From Dethiobacter sp. (GTDB taxonomy: Bacteria; Bacillota_D; Dethiobacteria; Dethiobacterales; Dethiobacteraceae), in the NCBI GenBank assembly GCA_018333395.1, contig JAGXSQ010000156.1, forward strand, positions 1-20,066: a stretch of DNA of 20,066 nt. The letters are read 5' to 3'. The notes under the pieces are model-generated. The model ran no database searches. It was not told the DNA's origin and worked only from the letters and a program-made list of their open reading frames with translations. Shown here one piece after another: positions 14,991-20,066 of this stretch; within the stretch, counting starts at the first letter, position 1, and every line of letters begins with the position of its first letter. The translations under genes were made by a program, and so were the position numbers.

Positions 14991-16899
14991 ATCCCGACAG
15001 ACTGGTGGAGGCACAAGGGGGCGAAGGACCATTTTAACGGTCAAAGATGTTATGAGAAAAGAGCTGGCGTCGCTCCGGAGCGACGCCAGCATCGAAACGG
15101 CCGCTACCCTGTGCTTAAAGCGGGGTCTGCAGTATCTTTGCATTGTAGATGAGGGCGGCAAACCGCAGGGAGTGGTTACTACTAGGAGCTTCTTAATGGC
15201 GATGGTGGGAGGGATTGACCAGAATGCACCTGTGCGGGAGGTGATGGTCAAGGCCTTTCAAACTATCACAGAGCAGGCACCGTGGGAAAAGCTGCTGGAT
15301 TTTGCCGTTGAACCTGTGTTTGTCATCAATGCCGAAGGGAAAATCTCCGGCCTACTGACAAAGGCCGATATGCAGCGCATTGTAGCTGGTATGCGCACGC
15401 GTTTTCCGATTAACGATGGCGGAAAAGGTAGCGGTGCTTCAGAGGGCTCACAAAACCTTTGTGATGTGGAAAATATCGTGCATGAGTTACAAAATGCCAA
15501 GGCTCTTTTGCGGGAGTTGGAGGGAATTATCGAAGCTTCCTATGATGGTATTGTTGTCACCGACAGTGAAGGCAAGTTGTTGCGTATCAGCAGGAGCTAC
15601 AGCCGCATCTCTGGCATCCCCTGGGAGGAGTTGAAAAGCAAGGTTGGCTGCTATATGGGAGACCTACAGGCCAGGGGGGAGGTGTCTAGTTCTGTTAGTA
15701 TGCTTGTGCTGGAGAAAAAAAAGGCGCTCACAATTAAGCAACGCCTATACAACGGCAGAGAGCTAATGGTCACAGGAAATCCAATTTTCGATCAGGAGGG
15801 CCGCATTGTCCGAGTCGTCAGCAACATCCGTGATATTTCCGAACTAAACAACCTTAAGCGCGAAATAGAAGAAAACAAGGAAGTTGTGGCGCGGTACTGT
15901 GGAGAATTGGAAGAGTTGCGAGCTCGCAACCTGCACTTGGAAGGCATTATCGCGCAAAGTCCGGAGATGCGGCGAGCTGTTGATTTGGCCGTCAGGGTAG
16001 CCTCTGTGGACGCCACCGTACTGATTACAGGGGAAACCGGGGTGGGCAAAGAGGTTATCGCCAAAATTATTCATAAGGCAAGCCGCAGGAAAAACAGCCC
16101 GTTTATTACAGTAAACTGTGGGGCCATTCCTGAAACGCTCTTGGAGTCGGAGCTTTTTGGTTATGAGAAAGGCGCTTTTACCGGGGCTAATCGGGAAGGT
16201 AAAATTGGTTTGCTGGAGGTTGCTAATAACGGTACGATTTTCCTTGATGAGATTGGCGACCTGCCCTTATTGCTGCAGGGTAAACTTTTAAGGGCTTTGC
16301 AGGAACAGGAAATCTGCCGGATCGGAGGCAGCAAAAGCATCAAGCTGAACCTTAGAATTCTGTCGGCGACCAATAAAGACCTAGTCAAGATGATCAAAGA
16401 CAAGACATTCCGTGATGATCTTTATTACAGGCTAAATGTTATTCCTATTCACCTGCCTCCCTTACGTGAACGTAAAGAGGATATCGTGCCGCTGGCGGTG
16501 CACTTTTTGAAAAAATATACCCAAAAGTACCAATTGGAGAAAAAATTTTCCGTAGAGGCTCTGGATGTCTTAGAACAATACATGTGGCCTGGCAACGTGC
16601 GGGAACTTGAGAACCTCACTGAACGCCTTTTGGTAACCAGTGATAGTGAAGCAATAAGATCCAGGGATTTACCCAACTATTTCGGGGAGCAAAAAGAGCG
16701 TGGAACTCTCCCAATTACTGTGCATAACGTGCTTCCCCTAAAAGAGGCAGGGGAAATCCTAGAGAGGGAACTTCTTACTAGGGTATTGAGTGCTGGGCGC
16801 AGCACCAGGAAAGCGGCCGGTATTCTTGGTGTTGATCATTCAACTATTGTCCGCAAAATTAATAAATACAGTCTTGTTAAAAACAATAGAGAAAATTAG
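14938..16899 (+). CDS. Sigma-54-dependent transcriptional activator with CBS pair and PAS domain
   Basis: About 653 residues from ATG 14938. In order: two CBS domains (about 32-150, starting ILTVKDVM), a PAS domain (about 193-300), a short coiled coil, an AAA+ domain with Walker A GETGVGK (365-371), the sigma-54-contacting loop GAFTGA (412-417) and Walker B GTIFLDE (432-438), then a Fis-type helix-turn-helix (STRKAAGILGVDHSTIVRKI, about 622-641). It opens sigma-54 promoters after binding upstream sites. CBS pairs often sense adenylyl nucleotides and PAS domains sense small ligands, so it may monitor energy or CoA/AMP status; the signal is unknown. The start is uncertain: the frame is open back to TTG 14851, GTG 14947 is possible, and ATG 15052 would cut the first CBS strand. 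The gene overlaps the dehydrogenase gene, suggesting translational coupling. It is the best candidate regulator of the promoters at 4613 and 6784. Confidence 0.9.
   Translation: MLEVNGAGKLAEGFTSIKSRQTGGGTRGRRTILTVKDVMRKELASLRSDASIETAATLCLKRGLQYLCIVDEGGKPQGVVTTRSFLMAMVGGIDQNAPVREVMVKAFQTITEQAPWEKLLDFAVEPVFVINAEGKISGLLTKADMQRIVAGMRTRFPINDGGKGSGASEGSQNLCDVENIVHELQNAKALLRELEGIIEASYDGIVVTDSEGKLLRISRSYSRISGIPWEELKSKVGCYMGDLQARGEVSSSVSMLVLEKKKALTIKQRLYNGRELMVTGNPIFDQEGRIVRVVSNIRDISELNNLKREIEENKEVVARYCGELEELRARNLHLEGIIAQSPEMRRAVDLAVRVASVDATVLITGETGVGKEVIAKIIHKASRRKNSPFITVNCGAIPETLLESELFGYEKGAFTGANREGKIGLLEVANNGTIFLDEIGDLPLLLQGKLLRALQEQEICRIGGSKSIKLNLRILSATNKDLVKMIKDKTFRDDLYYRLNVIPIHLPPLRERKEDIVPLAVHFLKKYTQKYQLEKKFSVEALDVLEQYMWPGNVRELENLTERLLVTSDSEAIRSRDLPNYFGEQKERGTLPITVHNVLPLKEAGEILERELLTRVLSAGRSTRKAAGILGVDHSTIVRKINKYSLVKNNREN
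15063..15090. repeat. Perfect 28-bp palindrome inside the activator gene
   Basis: The half GCTGGCGTCGCTCC (15063-15076) is followed immediately by its exact reverse complement (15077-15090), with no spacer. It lies at the start of the first CBS coding region and codes for part of LASLRSDAS. It could be an operator or a hairpin affecting expression of the activator. Confidence 0.9.
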
Positions 16900-16912
16900 G
16901 AGTGGCGTGACC

Positions 16913-17746
16913 ATGCGTTGTTTATGGCAAAGGAATTTTCACACAGCAGTCCGGGACGAAAAGAAACACCTGCTAGCGGAGACAGTTTACCAGGACAGCG
17001 GCAGGGAAGTGGCTACCCGTTTACTGGTGGATAGCCGAACTTTCAGAATTCTGGATGCTACTCTGGAAAGGCCCGGGCATGACGGTGAAGCCAGCATGCT
17101 TGTCCCTGGATTGCATGGTAAGGAAGCGTATCTTGGTGTTGGCAGGGAGTTGCGCGAAGCGTTGGCAGGCGTAAACGACCCGCTGGCGTTAGAGTTGTTT
17201 GCCGAGACGGTTAGGGGCGTTGTCCAGGCGGAAACTTTTTTGTACAGAGAACGTGGCTTTGGTTCTGCCGTCGAATATGGCCGCCACTGGGACAAAATGT
17301 ACCTGCAGGCGTGCCGTTATTACAGCAATCTGGAACGGGTTACCCGCCGGTGGGAGGAATATCTCGTCCAGGAAAGAAAGGAAGGCTATCTTTTTCTACG
17401 CTACAAAACGTATCTATTGTACCAGGAGGCTGCTGCTAAATATCTGGTTCTGGGGTCGTTCAATGACACTTTCCACGAGATGAACGTTTCGCTGCGGTCA
17501 GATGGACAGATTGTGGCCTGTAACGGGGATATGTTACGTGTCCCAGATGCAGTTTGCCTTGAGTCCACAGAATTTTTATCGTGCTTGCTCGGGGCAGACC
17601 CGCTGGCCTTCCCCTCTAAAAAGGGGGTGGCGGGAATGCTGGGCGGCAGCCAGGGCTGTATTCACCTCGTTGACCTAGTGAGCGAGTCTTGGCAGACGTT
17701 GCAACAATTTCTGTCAGCAACTGACAAATTATCCGCGGGGGGTTAA
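16913..17746 (+). CDS. DUF2889-like protein of unknown function
   Basis: A 277-residue soluble protein. The C-terminal half has the pattern I associate with DUF2889: FHEMNVSLRSDGQIVACNGDM, an isolated cysteine (CLESTEFLSCLLG), and near the end LGGSQGCIHLVDLVSESWQTLQQF, resembling the family's G-C-x-H-L-x-E/D-L ending. The N-terminal half (REVATRLLVDSRTFRILDATLERPGH) resembles the same family's first strands, with a helical insert rich in Tyr, Arg and Glu between. No catalytic site is known to me. The ATG start is 10 bases after AGGAG, which overlaps the end of the activator gene; the frame is open further back, but that region lies inside the activator. It is only 2 bp from the next gene, so it is co-transcribed and presumably serves the pathway. 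Confidence 0.65.
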   Translation: MRCLWQRNFHTAVRDEKKHLLAETVYQDSGREVATRLLVDSRTFRILDATLERPGHDGEASMLVPGLHGKEAYLGVGRELREALAGVNDPLALELFAETVRGVVQAETFLYRERGFGSAVEYGRHWDKMYLQACRYYSNLERVTRRWEEYLVQERKEGYLFLRYKTYLLYQEAAAKYLVLGSFNDTFHEMNVSLRSDGQIVACNGDMLRVPDAVCLESTEFLSCLLGADPLAFPSKKGVAGMLGGSQGCIHLVDLVSESWQTLQQFLSATDKLSAGG

Positions 17747-17748
17747 GC

Positions 17749-18279
17749 ATGCTGATTGAGTATAACGGCAAAAAGCCTCAAGTAGCAGAGAATGTCTTCC
17801 TAGCACCAAACGCAACATTGATTGGCGATGTGACGGTAGAGGAAGGGGCCAGTATCTGGTTCGGCGCGCAACTGCGAGGGGACTTTGGAAAAATCGTCAT
17901 CGGCGCCTGCAGCAGCATTCAGGACAATGCCGTGATCCATGTGCTGCCGGGCGGAGCGACAATCGTGGAAGAGCACGTCACTGTTGCGCACGGAGCTGTT
18001 TTGCACAACTGTACGCTTAAAAAAGGCAGTGTAGTTGGCATGAATGCTGTAGTCATGGATAATGCTGTGGTAGGTGAACAGGCGATTATTGCTGCGGGTA
18101 GCATCGTTGCTGACGGAGCACAGATACCTGCCCGTCACCTGGCGGCTGGGGCACCGGCCGTTCCCAAAAAGGAGCTTTCCGGGAAAGCGCTTTGGTGGGT
18201 GGAGGCGAGCTCCGTTGCCTATGTGCACCTGTCTCGAAGCTATCTGGAGCAAGGCGTCGGCAAAGTTAAAAAAGATTAG
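17749..18279 (+). CDS. Gamma-carbonic-anhydrase-fold protein (PaaY/CaiE-like)
   Basis: A 176-residue left-handed parallel beta-helix protein built of hexapeptide repeats (ATLIGDVTVEEGASIWFGAQLRGD, IVIGACSSIQDNAVIH and so on). The metal histidines His64, His81 and His86 are present in the usual spacing (VIH...VAHGAVLHNC). Close relatives include PaaY, a thioesterase of phenylacetate operons, and CaiE of carnitine operons, as well as true carbonic anhydrases. In a CoA-ester catabolic unit a thioesterase-like or housekeeping role releasing dead-end CoA esters is plausible; carbonic anhydrase activity cannot be excluded. It starts 2 bp after the preceding stop with a G-rich ribosome site and appears to be the last gene of the unit, though no clear terminator follows. 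Confidence 0.88.
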   Translation: MLIEYNGKKPQVAENVFLAPNATLIGDVTVEEGASIWFGAQLRGDFGKIVIGACSSIQDNAVIHVLPGGATIVEEHVTVAHGAVLHNCTLKKGSVVGMNAVVMDNAVVGEQAIIAAGSIVADGAQIPARHLAAGAPAVPKKELSGKALWWVEASSVAYVHLSRSYLEQGVGKVKKD

Positions 18280-18498
18280 CTAAAACCTTTGCCGTACAGA
18301 AAATTTTCTTGACGAAATAAAAGGAATCGCTTGCATAAGAGAGAATATAAACCGAAGTCAGAAAATTGTGTCCTCTGTTTTTGTGGCGGACAAAAAATTT
18401 TGCCTGGAAAGGGGCGATGACTGCAGTTAAAGGGCTGTGAACTTATCCCGAGTAACCCTAGGCGCGAAAAAAGAAAGGACGAAGGAGGCCCTGGAAAA
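18280..18498 (+). other. 219-bp gap before the binding-protein gene
   Basis: AT-rich at first. A TTGACG at 18309-18314 resembles a -35 box but has no good -10 partner. A 7-bp inverted repeat TTTTTGT/ACAAAAA lies at 18378-18396. A ribosome site (AAGGAGG region, about 18476-18488) precedes the GTG. I find no sigma-54 motif and no GGTGC-N6-GCACC dyad, so the transporter gene may be regulated separately. Confidence 0.4.
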
Positions 18499-20043
18499 GT
18501 GAAAAAATGGAAACGAACTAAACAGTTCTTAGCAGTGGCTATGCTTGTGGTGTTTGTGGTCATGTTGGCGGGCTGTGGAGCAAGGCAGACAGCTCCTGCC
18601 CCAGTAGCTCCGGCCCCAGCGGCGCCAGCACCTGCACCGGCACCGGCACCAACACCAACACCAACACCGGCACCGGCAGCACCTGCACCGGCTGCACCGG
18701 CACCGGCAGCACCTGCACCGGAACCAACACCGGCTGCACCGGCACCGGCACCAACACCTGCACCGGCACCGGCACCAACACCTGCACCGGCACCGGCACC
18801 AACACCGGCACCGGCACCGGCACCAACACCGGCACCGGCACCGGCACCGCGGGTCGCCCCCATCAGGATTGGCATTGTCGGACCGATGGCTTTTCTCCCG
18901 GGGCAACATATGTGGCATGGTGCGGTTATGGCGGCCGAGGAAATCAACAAAGCGGGCGGAGTTACCGTGGGTAATCAAAAAAGACCTATCCAACTGGTCA
19001 GGGTAGACAGTAATGAAATCTTAAGTGTACCCGATGCTGCCAGTGCTGTAGAACGGGCTATCACTCGCGAGCGCGTCGATTTTCTTATCGGTGGCCTTAG
19101 GACCGAGGCTGTTCAAGCCATGCAAGATGTGATGGCGGAACACAGGAGAGTTTTTCTCGGTGTGGGCGCTTCGCATCCCGTCCTTACCGATCGGGTGCTG
19201 GCAGAGCCTGACAAGTTTAAATATTTCTTCCGTGTTTCTCCGTTTAGTGCCGTACACCTTGGGCGGGTAATATTTATGCAGCTAACCGAAGTGGCAAACG
19301 CTGTCCGGAGCGAGTTGGGTGTGGCCAGGCCACGCGTGGCTATTGTCGGCGAGCGGGCTGTCTGGGTTGACCATATCGTGGCGGCGGCTGAGCGGCAAAT
19401 TCCGGCCATGGGGATGGAGCTGGCCGGTGTCTGGCGGCCTGGTGCCACCGCTGCCGACATGACGTCTGAGCTTTCAGCTATCCGTGATGCCAGGGCGCAC
19501 ATCATCATTACCCTCTTTACAGGTCCTGTCGGCACAGTTTTTGCTAGGCAGTGGGAAGAATTGCAGGTGCCGGCAACTGTGACCGGTATCAACGTGGATG
19601 CTCAGGGCGGCCGCTTCTGGCAAGCTACCGGCGGCAGAGGAAATTTCTCGGCGACCATGGCTACCCTGGGCAGGGTACCCATCACGCCCATGACCATACC
19701 GTTTTATGACAAATTTATGCGGCGCCATCCGGGTGAGGTTCCTCTCTACACGGCCTCAGGCACGTATGATTCAGTGTATATCTTGGATGACGCCATCAGG
19801 CGGGCGGGGACAATCTCGGCTGATGCCGTGGTGGAGGCACTGAAAAAGACGGACTTCGCCGGGACAGCAGGGCAGGTTGTCTTTAACAAGGCGCATGATG
19901 TCACCTTTGGCCCGGGCTATGTGATGAGTGTCGGTCTTCAGTGGCGGGACGGCAGGCCGCAAGTCTTTTGGCCGGCAGGCGGAGGCGGCGGTGTTGTAAG
20001 ATACGCTCTGCCCCCGTGGGTGGTCGCTCACTGGAAGAGGTAA
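18499..20043 (+). CDS. ABC transporter substrate-binding lipoprotein, branched-chain amino acid (Peripla_BP_6) type
   Basis: A 514-residue secreted lipoprotein. It has a basic N-terminus (MKKWKRTKQF), a hydrophobic signal segment and a lipobox VMLAGC with Cys26 as the lipid-anchored residue. Residues 31-117 are a Pro/Ala/Thr linker without other structure. From 118 the LivK-like binding domain begins (RVAPIRIGIVGPMAF, then GAVMAAEEINKAGG, RERVDFLIGG), with a periplasmic-binding fold of normal size to residue 514. The family binds amino acids, amides, urea, short acids or aromatic acids outside the cell; the ligand is unknown, but uptake of the cluster's growth substrate is a fair guess. The linker is far longer than the usual few residues. 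The start is GTG after a GGAGG site. The permease and ATPase genes would lie beyond the window. Confidence 0.9.
   Translation: MKKWKRTKQFLAVAMLVVFVVMLAGCGARQTAPAPVAPAPAAPAPAPAPAPTPTPTPAPAAPAPAAPAPAAPAPEPTPAAPAPAPTPAPAPAPTPAPAPAPTPAPAPAPTPAPAPAPRVAPIRIGIVGPMAFLPGQHMWHGAVMAAEEINKAGGVTVGNQKRPIQLVRVDSNEILSVPDAASAVERAITRERVDFLIGGLRTEAVQAMQDVMAEHRRVFLGVGASHPVLTDRVLAEPDKFKYFFRVSPFSAVHLGRVIFMQLTEVANAVRSELGVARPRVAIVGERAVWVDHIVAAAERQIPAMGMELAGVWRPGATAADMTSELSAIRDARAHIIITLFTGPVGTVFARQWEELQVPATVTGINVDAQGGRFWQATGGRGNFSATMATLGRVPITPMTIPFYDKFMRRHPGEVPLYTASGTYDSVYILDDAIRRAGTISADAVVEALKKTDFAGTAGQVVFNKAHDVTFGPGYVMSVGLQWRDGRPQVFWPAGGGGGVVRYALPPWVVAHWKR
18751..18846 (+). repeat. Tandem repeat, 24-bp unit x 4, coding for PTPAPAPA
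   Basis: Four successive 24-bp units encode four perfect copies of Pro-Thr-Pro-Ala-Pro-Ala-Pro-Ala (residues 85-116 of the lipoprotein). They form the regular end of a longer Pro/Ala-rich coding stretch (18589-18849). Units differ by a few silent bases. Such repeats can change copy number by slippage; lengths would change in steps of 8 residues without a frameshift. Confidence 0.9.
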
Positions 20044-20066
20044 TTACCCGGGGGCGGTGAAAGAGA

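Noticed and set aside
16790..16912. N-terminal extension of the DUF2889-like protein
   Set aside because: The extra 41 residues lie inside the helix-turn-helix coding part of the activator; ATG 16913 has its own ribosome site.
18309..18337. Possible housekeeping promoter (TTGACG, 17 bases, TGCATA) before the lipoprotein gene
   Set aside because: The -10 hexamer matches the consensus too poorly to call.
18751..18846. Tandem repeat considered as a CRISPR array
   Set aside because: The 24-bp units are contiguous with no unique spacers and lie in frame inside a coding region.
18276..18993. Long minus-strand open frames rich in Gly-Ala, Cys-Arg or Val-Pro
   Set aside because: They are shadows of the repetitive Pro/Ala codons of the lipoprotein gene and have no ribosome sites or family features.

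Overview
The window reads as a catabolic gene cluster from an anaerobic Firmicute, probably a Clostridia-class, Peptococcaceae-like organism. This is inferred from strong AGGAGG-type ribosome sites, frequent GTG starts, a tungsten-type aldehyde:ferredoxin oxidoreductase (AOR), two 4-hydroxybutyryl-CoA dehydratase-type iron-sulfur flavoproteins, and sigma-54 control of fatty-acid-type CoA chemistry. All recognisable genes lie on the + strand. I see no mobile element, tRNA, rRNA or CRISPR array.

Layout: (1) 1-360 is the tail of a metallo-beta-lactamase-fold hydrolase, followed by a perfect 23-bp inverted repeat. (2) 451-4504 holds an AOR, a MoaD/ThiS-like small protein, an SCP2-type lipid/CoA-ester binding protein and an iron-dependent alcohol dehydrogenase. 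(3) 4505-6680 is a sigma-54 unit: an inverted-repeat enhancer-like site, a -24/-12 promoter, 4-hydroxybutyryl-CoA dehydratase homologue 1, a MaoC hydratase and a terminator-like hairpin. (4) 6681-18279 is a second sigma-54 unit with the same enhancer-like dyad, a good -24/-12 promoter and a leader with a terminator-like hairpin. Its genes are crotonase, SDR, acyl-CoA dehydrogenase, thiolase, dehydratase homologue 2, acyl-CoA ligase, 3-hydroxyacyl-CoA dehydrogenase, a CBS-PAS-AAA+ sigma-54 activator, a DUF2889-like protein and a gamma-carbonic-anhydrase-fold protein. (5) 18499-20043 encodes a lipoprotein substrate-binding component of a branched-chain-amino-acid-type ABC transporter, with an unusually long Pro/Ala linker.

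Together the enzymes could take a C4 alcohol or diol to acetyl-CoA: alcohol to aldehyde (Fe-ADH), aldehyde to acid (AOR), acid to CoA ester (ligase), 4-hydroxyacyl-CoA to enoyl-CoA (dehydratase), hydration (crotonase or MaoC), oxidation (3-hydroxyacyl-CoA dehydrogenase or SDR) and cleavage (thiolase). The acyl-CoA dehydrogenase would connect saturated acyl-CoA. The actual substrate is not known from sequence. The activator encoded inside the second unit is the obvious candidate to drive both sigma-54 promoters.

The most noteworthy points are the two promoters sharing a GGTGC-N6-GCACC dyad offset by two helical turns, the second dehydratase that keeps its iron-sulfur ligands but appears to lose two active-site acids, the AOR that lacks its fourth cluster cysteine, and a perfect 28-bp palindrome at the start of the activator gene.
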